A stretch of 64,000 nt of DNA from Mycolicibacterium gadium. Its GTDB lineage: Bacteria > Actinomycetota > Actinomycetes > Mycobacteriales > Mycobacteriaceae. The stretch is from positions 4,588,001 to 4,652,000 of the forward strand of contig NZ_AP022608.1 in assembly GCF_010728925.1 (NCBI RefSeq), given 5' to 3'. A model generated the notes under the pieces. It worked only from the letters and a program-made list of their open reading frames with translations. It had not been told where the DNA came from and did no database searches. Shown piece after piece: positions 1 through 9,580 of the stretch (within the stretch, counting starts at the first letter, position 1; each line of letters opens with the position of its first letter). The translations under genes were made by a program, and so were the position numbers.

Positions 1-132
1 TGCGGCGCTGGTCTGCGGAAGCTGCGACTGGCGCCAGCCGAGCTTGCGTGAACTCGAGCGGACGAACGGTCGCCGGGCGTGCACTTCGTGGACGTATCGA
101 CGACCAGCGACGTTGATCTCAACGATCCACAT
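1..132 (-). CDS. Hypothetical protein, N-terminal part only (cut by window edge)
   Basis: Open frame with no stop before the left edge; 44 codons are visible, beginning MWIVEINVAGRR. The start at 132 is supported by a strong Shine-Dalgarno (AGGGAGG, six bases before ATG) on the minus strand. The visible part is basic and lacks a signal peptide or membrane segment. I do not recognise the family. The roughly 200 bases between it and the next gene are comparatively AT-rich around 155-240 and probably hold its promoter. Confidence 0.55.
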   Translation of the reverse strand, partial: MWIVEINVAGRRYVHEVHARRPFVRSSSRKLGWRQSQLPQTSAA

Positions 133-339
133 GGCGTGCCTCCCTGCCTATGTCAAGCATCATAAAAGAGACAACACACGAACGCGAGAATTGTATTCCG
201 CGTCACAGCTCATTCATCGGTAAACAGCAGGTAAATCGTGTATCTCCTGGCCGGGGGAGCGTGGACCGAAAAACGAGGATGCCCGCGACTATGGTCTACA
301 GCATAATTTGGCGCTGCTGAAGCAAGCCGGGGTCGTCGC

Positions 340-1815
340 TCAGTCCTCGGGGGTGTAGCCGAACGGCAGGAGCACGCTCTTGGGCTCGACGTAGGCCTCG
401 ATACCTTCGGGTCCGTTTTCGCGGCCGACACCGGAGTTCTTGTAGCCGCCGAACGGAGCACAGGGATCGAATGCGTACATGTTGACCGCGTACGTACCGG
501 TGCGGATCTTCTTCGCGATCTCGATCGCCTTCTTGTTGTCGGTCGTCCACACGCTGCCCGCGAGGCCGTACACCGAATCGTTGGCGATGCGGACGGCGTC
601 CTCCTCGGTGTCGTAGGGGATCACCGCCAGCACGGGTCCGAAGATCTCCTCCTGGGCGATCGTCATCGAGTTGTCGACATCGGCGAAGACCGTCGGCTGG
701 ACGAACCAGCCGCTGTCCAGGCCCTCGGGGCGGCCACCGCCGGTGACGATGCGCGCGCCCTCTTCGACGCCCTTCTTGATGTAGCCCTCGACGCGCTCAC
801 GCTGCTTCTCCGAAATCAGCGGTCCGATCGCGGCGTTCGGATCGTCGGGCAGGCCGACCGGCATCGCGGAGATGAAGTTCGCGATCTTCTCCACGACCTC
901 GTCATACCGCGAGCGCGGCGCGAGGATGCGGGTCTGCGCGACACACGCCTGTCCGCTGTTCATCACACCGGAGAAGCCGAGCATCGGAAGCGTGGCGTCC
1001 AGGTCGGCATCCTCGAGGATGATGGCCGCCGACTTGCCGCCGAGCTCCAGAGTGCACGGCTTGAGCTTCTCGGCGGCGATCTTGGCGATCTCCTTGCCGA
1101 CGGCGGAGCTGCCGGTGAACGTGAACTTGTCCAGCTCGGGGTTGGACGTCAGCGCGCGTCCGGTCTCCGGGCCGCCGGGCACGATCGACAGCACACCCTC
1201 GGGAAGGCCTGCCTCTGCGAAGATCTCGGCCATCGCGAACACCGAAAGCGGCGTCTCCGCGGCGGGCTTGAGCACGACGGTGCAGCCCGCCAGGAAGGCC
1301 GGGCCCAGCTTGTTGGCCGCGAGGAAGAACGGAACGTTCCATGCGGTGACGGCACCGACGACACCGATCGGCTCGCGCACGACCAGCGTCTGCCCGTAGA
1401 CGCCGTCGCGGATGTCGCGCCACGGGAACTTGTCGGCTGCGCCGGCGTAGTACTGGAACGCCGACATGGCGGCGCCGTACTGCATCATGTCGACGATCGT
1501 CTGCGGCTGACCGGTCTCCGCGGCGAGCAGGTACTTGAGCTCGTCGGCGCGCTCTTCCATGCCCTTGATGGCGGCGGCGAGGATCGCGGCGCGCTCCTGC
1601 GGCTTCATGTGCGGCCACGGGCCCTCGTCGAAGGCCTTGCGTGCGGCCGCGCATGCGGCGTTGACGTCGGCTTCGGTGGCCAGCGGCACCTTGCCCACCA
1701 GCTCGCCGGTGGCGGGTGAGCGCACCTCGATGACCTCCGAGGAGGCCGGCTCGACCCACTTGCCGCCGATGAAGAGCTTGTCCCACTGGGTCTTGAACGC
1801 GACGGTCTGTGTCAT
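340..1815 (-). CDS. NAD(P)-dependent aldehyde dehydrogenase (Rv0223c-like)
   Basis: A 491-residue member of the aldehyde dehydrogenase superfamily, about the usual length. It should oxidise an aldehyde to the acid with NAD(P)+ in the cytoplasm; the substrate is unknown. Visible motifs: the Rossmann region with TAWNVPFF and a cofactor-contacting Lys in VLKPAAETP, FTFTGSSAVGKEIA, the catalytic Glu in LELGGKSAA, the catalytic Cys in NSGQACVA, and the C-terminal EEIFGPVL and PFGGYKNSG signatures. All key residues are present. ATG at 1815 is preferred because homologues start with MTQTV; the open frame continues upstream only as a shadow over the methyltransferase. It lies 14 bases after the methyltransferase stop, so the two are probably co-transcribed, as in M. 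tuberculosis Rv0224c-Rv0223c. Confidence 0.93.
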   Translation of the reverse strand: MTQTVAFKTQWDKLFIGGKWVEPASSEVIEVRSPATGELVGKVPLATEADVNAACAAARKAFDEGPWPHMKPQERAAILAAAIKGMEERADELKYLLAAETGQPQTIVDMMQYGAAMSAFQYYAGAADKFPWRDIRDGVYGQTLVVREPIGVVGAVTAWNVPFFLAANKLGPAFLAGCTVVLKPAAETPLSVFAMAEIFAEAGLPEGVLSIVPGGPETGRALTSNPELDKFTFTGSSAVGKEIAKIAAEKLKPCTLELGGKSAAIILEDADLDATLPMLGFSGVMNSGQACVAQTRILAPRSRYDEVVEKIANFISAMPVGLPDDPNAAIGPLISEKQRERVEGYIKKGVEEGARIVTGGGRPEGLDSGWFVQPTVFADVDNSMTIAQEEIFGPVLAVIPYDTEEDAVRIANDSVYGLAGSVWTTDNKKAIEIAKKIRTGTYAVNMYAFDPCAPFGGYKNSGVGRENGPEGIEAYVEPKSVLLPFGYTPED

Positions 1816-1829
1816 GACCGTCACATTAC

Positions 1830-2621
1830 CTACGAAGCCCCGAAAGTAGAACCTGTTGCAATCGGCGGCTTCAGCACCAGCACCACATTGCTCACCGTGA
1901 ACTCGCGCAGCACCGGGACGCGCACCATCCACCACGCCCATCGCGGGTGGTAGCGGGGGAAAGCGGCGAGTAGGGCGCCGGTGGCGTTCGCCCATTGCAG
2001 TCCGTCGGCGGCCGAGACCGCAAACAGTGACGAGCCGTAGTTGTTCTTCGGGGGGTGTCCGTGTTTTCTCGTGTAGCGCCTGGCGGCGCGCTGTCCCCCG
2101 AGGTAGTGCCACCCGCCGGTCTCGTGTCCGCCGAACGGGCCCAACCACACGGTGTACGACAGCACCACCACTCCGCCCGGCTTCGTGACGCGCAGCATCT
2201 CGTTGCCCAACCGCCAGGGCTCGGCGACGTGCTCTGCCACGTTGGACGACAGGCAGACGTCGACGCTGTCGTCCGCGAACGGCAACGCGGTGCCCGACGC
2301 CCGCACGTAGGCGGTGCCGTCGTTTCTGGCGGATCCTCCGTGCATCTCGGCCGGGTCGGGCTCGACCCCGATGTAGGTGAAACCCTCGCGCGCGAACGCC
2401 GTCGCGAAGTAGCCCGGTCCGCCGCCGACGTCGAGCAGGGTCTGCCCGGTCGGCGCGAGCCCGTGCTCGGCCCGCCACAGGTCGGTGATCAGCGCTGAGG
2501 TGTCTTCGGCGAGCGCACCGTAGAACCGGGCCGGATCGGGCTGCTCGAAGCGGAACTCTCGCAGTAGCCGCACCGACCTGGAGAGCGTCGCCCGACGGGC
2601 GAAAAGGTCGGTGACGGCCAT
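1830..2621 (-). CDS. Class I SAM-dependent methyltransferase (Rv0224c-like)
   Basis: 263 residues with a Methyltransf_11-type fold. SAM-binding motif I is LLDVGGGPGYF near residue 65, followed by the acidic end of strand 2 (GVEPDP), ALPFADDSVDVCLSSNVAEH (motif IV/V region) and the post-motif KPGGVVVLSY. The substrate is unknown; its neighbours (a GT4 glycosyltransferase and polytopic envelope proteins) suggest cell-envelope glycolipid modification, which is inference. ATG at 2621 (MAVTDLF) is chosen over an in-frame GTG nine bases upstream. It is divergent from the glycosyltransferase with only 35 bases between starts, so the two promoters must overlap. It forms a probable operon with the downstream aldehyde dehydrogenase. 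Confidence 0.85.
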   Translation of the reverse strand: MAVTDLFARRATLSRSVRLLREFRFEQPDPARFYGALAEDTSALITDLWRAEHGLAPTGQTLLDVGGGPGYFATAFAREGFTYIGVEPDPAEMHGGSARNDGTAYVRASGTALPFADDSVDVCLSSNVAEHVAEPWRLGNEMLRVTKPGGVVVLSYTVWLGPFGGHETGGWHYLGGQRAARRYTRKHGHPPKNNYGSSLFAVSAADGLQWANATGALLAAFPRYHPRWAWWMVRVPVLREFTVSNVVLVLKPPIATGSTFGAS

Positions 2622-2656
2622 CCAGGCCACCCTAGCCAGCGTCTAGGGTGGACGGG

Positions 2657-3817
2657 ATGTCTGACCGAGGTGTTCGCTCCGTGCTGCTGTTGTGCTGGCG
2701 CGATACCGGGCACCCGCAGGGCGGCGGCAGCGAGACGTATTTACAGCGCATCGGGGCCCACTTGGCCGCATCGGGCGTCGACGTGACCCTGCGGACCGCG
2801 CGTTATCCGGGTTCGGCGCGGCGCGAGATCGTCGACGGAGTGCGGGTGAGCCGCGGCGGTGGCTCCTACTCCATCTACATCTGGGCGGGGCTGTCGATGG
2901 TGCTCGCCCGCCTCGGGCTTGGCCCGCTGCGCAAGGTCAGGCCAGATGTGGTGATCGACTCGCAGAACGGGATCCCGTTCCTGGCCCGGCTCGCCTATGG
3001 CCGACGTGTCGCCGTGCTCGTGCACCACTGCCACCGTGAGCAGTGGCCCGTCGCCGGACCGATGATGGGACGCTTCGGCTGGTTCGTGGAGTCGAAGCTG
3101 TCGCCGTGGCTACACCGTCGCAATCAGTACGTCACGGTGTCACTGCCATCGGCGCGGGATCTGGCCGCGCTCGGTGTGCAGCCCGACCGGATCGCGGTTG
3201 TGCGCAACGGTCTCGATGAGGCGCCCGCGGCCACCCTGACCGCGCCGCGGTCGGCGACGCCGAGGGTGGTGGTGCTCTCTCGTCTGGTGCCGCACAAGCA
3301 GATCGAGGACGCGCTTGAGGCGATCGCCGAACTGCGCCCGCGCGTTCCGGGCATTCATCTGGACGTCCTCGGCGGCGGCTGGTGGGCGCAGCGTCTGGTC
3401 GAGCACGCCGAACTGCTCGGCATCTCCGATGCGGTGACGTTCCACGGACACGTCGATGAGCACACCAAACACGAGGTGCTGCAGCGCAGTTGGGTCCATG
3501 TCCTGCCGTCGCGCAAAGAGGGCTGGGCGCTCGCCGTGATCGAGGCCGGCCAGCACGGTGTGCCGACCATCGGCTACCGGTCCTCGGGCGGGCTGACCGA
3601 TTCGATCGTCGACGGGGTTACCGGCCTGCTCGTCGACGATCACAGCGGGCTCGTCGACGGGCTCGATCGGCTGTTGACCGATCCGGTGGCGCGCGACCAG
3701 CTCGGCGCCAAGGCCGCGGTCCGCAGCGGCGAGTTCTCCTGGGAGCAGAGCACCAGTGCGATGCGCACCGTGCTCGAGGCCGTCAACGCCGGAACACCGG
3801 TCAGCGGCGTCGTCTAG
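2657..3817 (+). CDS. GT4-family glycosyltransferase (Rv0225-like)
   Basis: 386-residue GT-B fold glycosyltransferase. N-terminal domain: GHPQGGGSETYLQRIG (acceptor-side Gly-rich loop) and HHCHREQWP. C-terminal nucleotide-sugar domain: VVLSRLVPHKQIEDALEA, VLGGGWW, FHGHVDE and the EX7E-type motif in PSRKEGWALAVIEAGQHG. It should transfer a sugar from an NDP- or GDP-sugar to an envelope or lipid acceptor; donor and acceptor cannot be read from sequence. ATG at 2657 is chosen over GTG at 2648. It is convergent with the downstream membrane protein, and the two stop codons overlap within CTAG at 3814-3817, leaving no room for a separate terminator. Confidence 0.88.
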   Translation: MSDRGVRSVLLLCWRDTGHPQGGGSETYLQRIGAHLAASGVDVTLRTARYPGSARREIVDGVRVSRGGGSYSIYIWAGLSMVLARLGLGPLRKVRPDVVIDSQNGIPFLARLAYGRRVAVLVHHCHREQWPVAGPMMGRFGWFVESKLSPWLHRRNQYVTVSLPSARDLAALGVQPDRIAVVRNGLDEAPAATLTAPRSATPRVVVLSRLVPHKQIEDALEAIAELRPRVPGIHLDVLGGGWWAQRLVEHAELLGISDAVTFHGHVDEHTKHEVLQRSWVHVLPSRKEGWALAVIEAGQHGVPTIGYRSSGGLTDSIVDGVTGLLVDDHSGLVDGLDRLLTDPVARDQLGAKAAVRSGEFSWEQSTSAMRTVLEAVNAGTPVSGVV

Positions 3818-5586
3818 CGCTCCTCTGGCCCCGAGTGTGGGCTCGACGCACGCTTCTGGCGAAACAGCGCGCGGGTAACCCACGTTCGGCGAAAGATCAG
3901 CGCGGCCAGTCCGCCCAGCAGCAGCGCCAGCCAGGCGAGATGCGCGGCCAGCACGACACCGCGCCCCGATGCCCGCGAAAGGTCGCCACCCACGCGGTAA
4001 ACGGTGAGATCGGCGTCGTGATAAGCGACGGGCAACGCCAATGTCTCTGCGGTGCCACCGGATTCGACGACCACCCAGCCGACGCCGGCGTCGGCTAACT
4101 GGTCGCGATCGGCACCGGCCACCAACAGCTGCTGCACCTCACGCGCCCGCTCACCCTCACCGGGCACCGTCCGGCCGCCGATCGTCAGGTCGCCCGTCGA
4201 CAGCACGTCTGCCCGCACCCACCGGGGCAGCGGGTCGAGCACGGGCGCATCGCCCGCCCACTTGAAGCGCCGCATGCTGTCGACCGGAAGGACGGCAACC
4301 GGACGCGGATCGTCGTTGATCATCGCCGCTGCCGTCGCCCACCCCGCGGGGTAATTCACCGGTGCGACCTTGCCGCCCACTCCCCACGCAAGATCGGGCA
4401 GCGTCGCGATCAGCGCGGCACAGCAGATCAGCGAAGTCGCCGCGGCCGGAAGTCTCGGAAGTCCCCAAAGGCCCTGCCGCAGTGTGACGACCGCGGCGGC
4501 ACCCGCGAGCGCGTAGCCGGGAACCGCCAACGCCACCCACTTCTGCGCGTCGCGCAGCACACCGAGTCCGGGCAGTGCCCGTACCGTCGCCTCGACGGCC
4601 ACCAAACCCGGGCCGGTCGCCATGAGCGCGGGCACCACCACCGCGAGTCCGGCCAGGCACAACAGCGGCACCGCCGTGCGGTTGCGGATCACCACGGGCA
4701 ACCCCAGCGCCACGATGCCGAGCAGGACGACAGCTGCGATGACGACGAAAAGTGTTGTGCGCGAAGCGGGTACGGCCTCACTGTTCCAGATCCCGCCGAG
4801 GCTGGCCAGAGTCCCGAACGTGCCGAGCCCGGGTTCGGCACGCGCCGCGAACGCCGCCACTCCCTCGGCCTGTGACGGCGCCAAGGACCTCGCCACCACC
4901 GCGGCCGCCAGCCACGGCAGCGCCGCGATCAACGCGGTGCCCAGCGCGATCGCAGCGCACCGCCAACGTGGCCAGCCCGCTCCCGGCGCGAACACACACA
5001 CCAGGGCCACGCTCGCGGCGAGCATCAGCCCCGTCGGCGTCAACCCGGCCAGCGCGATCCAGAACACGATCGCGCCCACACCCGTCCAACCCGGTTCCGG
5101 CTCGCGCAGGCGCAGCATCGCGGTGGCCACCCACGGCAGGCAGCCATAGCCGACGATCAGGCTCCAGTGCCCCTGCAGCAGACGTTCGGCGACGTAGGGA
5201 TTCCAGATCGCCAGCGTCGCCGCGACGCACTGGCCGGCCAATCCCGCTCCGGTTGAATTGCCGGCACCGCCGGCGGAAGGCAGGACCACAGCCGCCAACC
5301 GCGCCGCTCCCCAGCCGGCAAGCCACAGACCGACAACCAACAGCAGTTTGACCACCACCCCGCCGTCGATCACCGTCGACGCCAGCGCCACCGCGAAATC
5401 CTGGGGCAGCGCGCGCGGTGCCGCCTCCGCGAGCCCCAGCGCGGCATCCGACAGATATGAGCGCGGCGTGGACACCGCATCGCGAAGCAGCAGGTAGCCC
5501 GGCGCCAACAGCGGCGCGCTCACGGCCAGGGACAGCACCAGCGCATACGCCGGGGCGATCAGCGATCGCGCCCGTGCGGGCACCAT
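3814..5586 (-). CDS. Large polytopic membrane protein (Rv0226c-like)
   Basis: 590 residues with about ten or more hydrophobic segments (for example LVLSLAVSAPLLAPGYLLL near the N-terminus and a last one near VVLAAHLAWLALLLGGLAAL), separated by periplasmic loops. The architecture resembles GT-C glycosyltransferases or other envelope-assembly proteins, but no catalytic Asp pair could be assigned with confidence. ATG at 5586 follows the DUF3068 stop by 11 bases, so the two form one unit. The basic C-terminal tail after the last segment is encoded by DNA that matches a repeat elsewhere in the window (3831-3895 against 20652-20716). The stop codon overlaps that of the convergent glycosyltransferase. 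Confidence 0.85.
   Translation of the reverse strand: MVPARARSLIAPAYALVLSLAVSAPLLAPGYLLLRDAVSTPRSYLSDAALGLAEAAPRALPQDFAVALASTVIDGGVVVKLLLVVGLWLAGWGAARLAAVVLPSAGGAGNSTGAGLAGQCVAATLAIWNPYVAERLLQGHWSLIVGYGCLPWVATAMLRLREPEPGWTGVGAIVFWIALAGLTPTGLMLAASVALVCVFAPGAGWPRWRCAAIALGTALIAALPWLAAAVVARSLAPSQAEGVAAFAARAEPGLGTFGTLASLGGIWNSEAVPASRTTLFVVIAAVVLLGIVALGLPVVIRNRTAVPLLCLAGLAVVVPALMATGPGLVAVEATVRALPGLGVLRDAQKWVALAVPGYALAGAAAVVTLRQGLWGLPRLPAAATSLICCAALIATLPDLAWGVGGKVAPVNYPAGWATAAAMINDDPRPVAVLPVDSMRRFKWAGDAPVLDPLPRWVRADVLSTGDLTIGGRTVPGEGERAREVQQLLVAGADRDQLADAGVGWVVVESGGTAETLALPVAYHDADLTVYRVGGDLSRASGRGVVLAAHLAWLALLLGGLAALIFRRTWVTRALFRQKRASSPHSGPEER
3831..3895. repeat. Dispersed imperfect repeat, copy A
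   Basis: About 65 bases that align with 20652-20716 at roughly 70% identity by eye. Shared blocks are GAGTGTGGGCT, GCACG, GCGGGTAACC and ACGTTCG. This copy lies inside the 3' end of the Rv0226c-like gene and provides its last codons; the other copy is non-coding. It is probably a short dispersed palindromic-type repeat of the genome. Confidence 0.55.
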
Positions 5587-5597
5587 GAAAGGCGCGG

Positions 5598-6794
5598 TCA
5601 GACCGGCCTGTCCGGCGGCAGATCGGTCGGCTTCTGCGCGGGCAGCTTCTCGGTCTTGGCCTCGGCGCCCGGCACCTTCATCCCCTGCGTGTCGAAGAAG
5701 CTGTGATCGGCCTCGTCGAGTCCGGGGTCGATGAGGGCGGACTCGGCCCGCAGGCTGAATGATCCCAACAGCGCACCACCGACCAGCGACACCAGGCCGA
5801 TGGCGATGAACGTGATCGGCAGGATGCGCCCCCACAGCCCCACCCGGTCCCGCTCTTCTCTGGCACTGGCGACCTGGGACTCTATGGTCTCCTCGTTGTA
5901 GCCGACCCTGAAGTCGACGAAGGTCACCTCGGGCTTGAGCGGCTCACGTGCGTAGTAGTGGTAGCCGTGGTCCTCTTTCTTGACGATGGTGCCCGACACC
6001 GGATCCACCCAGAACGTGCGCTGCGCGGCGTAATAGCGCGACATCGTGATCCGCTCGTCGGGTTCGCCGGGGACACCCCACATCGCGGCGGAGGCGGTGA
6101 CCTCGCTGTCGGCGTCGTCGTCGAGCAGTGACGAGTACTTGATCGGCTCGACGAGTTTGCCGTCGGAGTCGTATCCGACGTTCTGGCTGAACCGGTACGT
6201 CGTCAGCCCGTTGACGTCTTCCTCGCCGTCGTAGTTGGCGTCGAAGGGCTTCTGCGCGATCGGGTCGAAGACGGAATACGTCCGTTTTTCGGTGTCGAAC
6301 GGGAACCGGTACGTCAGCCCTTCGTGCGGCAGCGCGATATTGGTGGGCGGCTGGTCGTCGTCGATGGCACGCGGCTTCTGGACCGCACCGCCGGGGTTGC
6401 TCTCACTCGAGACCGCTTCGGCCGTCTCGCGGTTGATCGTGACGGTGTCGACCATCGCGAGCAGCAGGCCCTCGTCCTGCTGCTTGTCGGTGCGGCGCAG
6501 GGTGCTGCCGACCTGCAGTGTCACCACGTCCGCGTTCGACGGTGCCTCGACGGAGACCTGCTCCTGCAGCGCCAGCGGGACATCACGGTCGATGACGAAC
6601 TTCTCCCGGTTCAGCGAGGCCGGATCGAACGCCGTCCCGGTGCCATCACTGATCAGTGTCGCGTCCAGGTTCAGCGGAACCTTCGCGATCTTCCCGAGGG
6701 TATAGGTCGACAGCAAGAGCGCGGCGATCAACAAGCCAGCGCCCAGCCCCATAATGCCGCAAGCCGCGATACGGAGCGCCACTGCGCGGTTCAA
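5598..6794 (-). CDS. DUF3068 (PorA family) membrane-anchored protein (Rv0227c-like)
   Basis: 398 residues: an N-terminal transmembrane anchor (GIMGLGAGLLIAALLLSTY, about residues 12-32), a long extracytoplasmic domain typical of DUF3068, a second hydrophobic segment near residues 322-345 (ILPITFIAIGLVSLVGGALL) and a cytoplasmic Pro/Lys-rich tail. The extracytoplasmic domain should face the periplasm. The molecular role of the family in mycobacteria is not established; corynebacterial PorA-family naming is by domain assignment only. ATG at 6794 has a purine-rich leader (GAAGGAGG is visible on the minus strand before it). It heads a two-gene operon with the downstream polytopic protein and is divergent from the acyltransferase. 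Confidence 0.85.
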   Translation of the reverse strand: MNRAVALRIAACGIMGLGAGLLIAALLLSTYTLGKIAKVPLNLDATLISDGTGTAFDPASLNREKFVIDRDVPLALQEQVSVEAPSNADVVTLQVGSTLRRTDKQQDEGLLLAMVDTVTINRETAEAVSSESNPGGAVQKPRAIDDDQPPTNIALPHEGLTYRFPFDTEKRTYSVFDPIAQKPFDANYDGEEDVNGLTTYRFSQNVGYDSDGKLVEPIKYSSLLDDDADSEVTASAAMWGVPGEPDERITMSRYYAAQRTFWVDPVSGTIVKKEDHGYHYYAREPLKPEVTFVDFRVGYNEETIESQVASAREERDRVGLWGRILPITFIAIGLVSLVGGALLGSFSLRAESALIDPGLDEADHSFFDTQGMKVPGAEAKTEKLPAQKPTDLPPDRPV

Positions 6795-6945
6795 ACCGTG
6801 CCTCCTTCACCTGCGGGAGTCCCGCAAACCCGTTCGACCCTAACAGCACAAGTTAAGTTGGATGTTTACTCCGAGTGCAGCCAACCTTGAGCCGCCCGAG
6901 TACCCGTATTCAGCGGCTTTCCCTCCTCCCGGCACACTGTTTGTC

Positions 6946-8148
6946 GTGACGGATTCCAGCAGTGACTCCGGCGGCGCCGAAGACGCCGTCGGCGGAACGC
7001 GCGGATTCCTGCCCGCCGTCGAGGGCATGCGGGCCTGCGCGGCGGTCGGCGTCGTCGTGACCCACGTGGCTTTCCAGACCGGTCACACCGGCGGGGTCAC
7101 CGGCCGGTTCTTCGGCAGATTCGACCTCGCGGTCGCGGTGTTCTTCGCGCTCTCGGGCTTCCTGTTGTGGCGCGGTCACGCCGCCGCGGCCCGCGGTCTG
7201 CGACCGAAGCCGCCGACGGGGCACTACCTGCGATCACGGATCGTGCGCATCATGCCCGGCTATCTGGTTGCGGTCGTGGTGATCCTCACGTTGCTGCCGG
7301 AGGCCAAGGCCGACCTGACGGTGTGGCTGGCCAACCTGACGCTCACCCAGATATATGTGCCGCTGACGCTGACCGCCGGTCTCACCCAGATGTGGAGCCT
7401 GTCGGTGGAAGTGGCGTTCTACCTTGCGCTGCCGTTCCTGGCGCTGCTGGCGCGACGCCTGCCGGTGCGGACCCGAATCCCCGTCATCGCGGCGACGGCG
7501 GTGGCCAGCTTCGCCTGGGCTGTGCTGGTTGGGGCCAGCCCGGTCTCCGCGCCCTACGGCGTCAACCCGCTGAACTGGCCGCCGGCGTTCTTCTCCTGGT
7601 TCGCGGCAGGCATGCTGCTGGCCGAGTTGACCGTGACGCCCGTCGGGTGGGCGCACCGGCTGGCCAGGAGACGCGTGCTGATGGCAGGCATCGCGGTCGT
7701 CGCGTTCGCGGTGGCCGCGTCACCGATCGCCGGTCCCGAGGGGCTGACGCCGGGCACGGTGAGCCAGTTCATCGTGAAGACCGCGATGGGTGCGGTCGTC
7801 GCCGCCGCCTTGATCGCCCCGCTGGTGCTGGACCGGCCCGACACCTCACACCGCTTGCTGGGCAGCCCGACGATGGTGACGCTCGGCCGATGGTCCTACG
7901 GTCTGTTCGTCTGGCACCTCGCGGCGCTGGCGATGGTGTTCCCGGTCATCGGCGAGTTCGCCTTCAACGGGCACATGCCGATCGTGCTCTTGCTGACGGT
8001 GGTGTTCGGATTCGCCATCGCGGCCGTGAGCTACGCGCTGGTCGAGTCACCGTGCCGAAACGCGTTGCGGCGCTGGGAGAGACGAAACGATCCAACACCC
8101 CTTGACAGCTCGGTCACCGATGTGACGGAGCCTGCAATCGCGCGATGA
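6946..8148 (+). CDS. Acyltransferase family 3 (OafA/Rv0228-like) integral membrane protein
   Basis: About 400 residues with ten or so membrane segments and the Acyl_transf_3 signature: GFLPAVEGMRACAAVGVVV with an H in VVVTHVAF, and FFALSGFLLWR. Such enzymes O-acylate extracytoplasmic glycans or lipids using acyl donors. GTG at 6946 is chosen because the conserved domain begins about 20 residues later and M. tuberculosis Rv0228 has a similarly short N-terminus; an upstream ATG at 6862 is possible but would add 28 unusual residues. The 3' end overlaps the convergent acyl-CoA ligase by 35 bases (8114-8148). Confidence 0.85.
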   Translation: MTDSSSDSGGAEDAVGGTRGFLPAVEGMRACAAVGVVVTHVAFQTGHTGGVTGRFFGRFDLAVAVFFALSGFLLWRGHAAAARGLRPKPPTGHYLRSRIVRIMPGYLVAVVVILTLLPEAKADLTVWLANLTLTQIYVPLTLTAGLTQMWSLSVEVAFYLALPFLALLARRLPVRTRIPVIAATAVASFAWAVLVGASPVSAPYGVNPLNWPPAFFSWFAAGMLLAELTVTPVGWAHRLARRRVLMAGIAVVAFAVAASPIAGPEGLTPGTVSQFIVKTAMGAVVAAALIAPLVLDRPDTSHRLLGSPTMVTLGRWSYGLFVWHLAALAMVFPVIGEFAFNGHMPIVLLLTVVFGFAIAAVSYALVESPCRNALRRWERRNDPTPLDSSVTDVTEPAIAR

Positions 8149-9580
8149 CCTCGTCGCGTACCGCGGACCGGCGCGCCTTACCCGCATCGTCACGCAGCGG
8201 GGTATCGCTGAACTCCACTTCGCGGGGCAGCTTGTAGCCGTCCAGACGGTCCGACAGGAACTCGATGACCGTCGCCTCGTCGAGTCCGTCGGCCTGCACG
8301 ATCGCATGCGGCACCTGCCCCAGATCCTCATGCGGTATGCCAACCACCAGACAGGACAACACATTCGGGTGTGCCGACAGCGCCGACTCGATCTCCGCGG
8401 GGTAGACGTTGCGGCCGCCGACGGTGAACATGTCCACGCGGCGGTCGTTCAGATACAGGAAGCCGTCCTCGTCGAAATAGCCGAGATCGCCCAGCGAATC
8501 CCAGCCGTCGCGTTGTTTCGCGGTGGCGCCGATGTAGCGGTACGTCGGCGAGGTTCCAGGCGAGCGCCGCATGTAGATCTCGCCGGTCTCGCCGGGCGGG
8601 CACTCGTTCCCGTCGTCGTCGAGCACCTTCATCTCGCCGGCGACCACCACGCCGACCGACCCCGGATGGGTCAGCCACTGGTCGCCGGAGATGAACGTCA
8701 GCGCCTGTAATTCGGTGCCGCCGTACAGTTCCCATACTGCGTCCGGTCCGAGGATGTCGATCCACGCCTGTTTGACCGACGGTGGACACGGCGCGGCCAC
8801 GTGCCACAGCCGCCGGATCGAGGACAGGTCGTAGGAGTCGGGATTCGCGCGGTATACCGGGAGCAGGCGCTGCATGATCGTGGGAACTGTGGAGAGGAAG
8901 CTGACGCGGTGCTCGGTGACCAGCCGCAGGAATTCGTGCGCATCGAACCGCGGCATCACCACGAGGTGATGACCCTGCACGAGCCCGATCGCCATCGTCG
9001 TGAAACCGGTGTTGTGGGTCAGCGGCACCGACATCAGGTTGACATCACCGTCCGCCGAACCCATCACGTACCCGGCCAGCGGTGAGAAACGGCTGTCGAT
9101 ACCCGCCTCGATGAGTTTCGGTCTTCCGGTGCTGCCGCCCGAGGCCATGGCTTTGAGCACGGGCGAGACGATCTCTGGAAGAGCTTCGTCGGAGAGTGCC
9201 GCATCCGGTGTGAAATCCGCTGCGACGCTTCGCGATACCCCGTTCGGATCATTGCGACCGACGATGAGCTTCGGTGGCCGCAGCTCCAAGAGGGCGGCCA
9301 ACTCGGCATCGGGCATCAGCGCCGAAAGCGGCTGTGGGATTCCGCCCAGCTTCCAGATGGCCAGCACAGCCTGGACGAACTCGATGGAGTTCGGCAGCAC
9401 GATCGTGACGTAATCGCCCTGTCCGACACCGAGTTCGCCGTAGGCGCGAGCGAGCCGGTTGGTCGACGCGTCGAGCTCGCGGCGCGTGATCGTGCGGCCT
9501 GCGCAGGTGATCGCAGGGGCGTCCGGTTCTGATTCGGCGAGCGTGGAGAACTGGGTGGGGATGGGTGGAACGTCAGCCAT
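8114..9580 (-). CDS. AMP-forming acyl-CoA synthetase/ligase (FadD-like)
   Basis: 488 residues of the ANL superfamily. The P-loop-like motif is ASGGSTGRPKL, followed by LYGGTELQA, the adenylation hinge region DRRVDMFTVGGRNVYPAEIE and a C-terminal domain ending in the acyl-activating Lys in DDAGKARR. It should activate a carboxylate with ATP and ligate it to CoA; the substrate is unknown. The ATG at 9580 shares its A with the php stop (TGATG), so the gene is translationally coupled behind php. This ligase is additional to the M. tuberculosis order I remember around Rv0230c. The 3' end runs 35 bases into the convergent acyltransferase. Confidence 0.88.
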   Translation of the reverse strand: MADVPPIPTQFSTLAESEPDAPAITCAGRTITRRELDASTNRLARAYGELGVGQGDYVTIVLPNSIEFVQAVLAIWKLGGIPQPLSALMPDAELAALLELRPPKLIVGRNDPNGVSRSVAADFTPDAALSDEALPEIVSPVLKAMASGGSTGRPKLIEAGIDSRFSPLAGYVMGSADGDVNLMSVPLTHNTGFTTMAIGLVQGHHLVVMPRFDAHEFLRLVTEHRVSFLSTVPTIMQRLLPVYRANPDSYDLSSIRRLWHVAAPCPPSVKQAWIDILGPDAVWELYGGTELQALTFISGDQWLTHPGSVGVVVAGEMKVLDDDGNECPPGETGEIYMRRSPGTSPTYRYIGATAKQRDGWDSLGDLGYFDEDGFLYLNDRRVDMFTVGGRNVYPAEIESALSAHPNVLSCLVVGIPHEDLGQVPHAIVQADGLDEATVIEFLSDRLDGYKLPREVEFSDTPLRDDAGKARRSAVRDEVIARLQAPSHR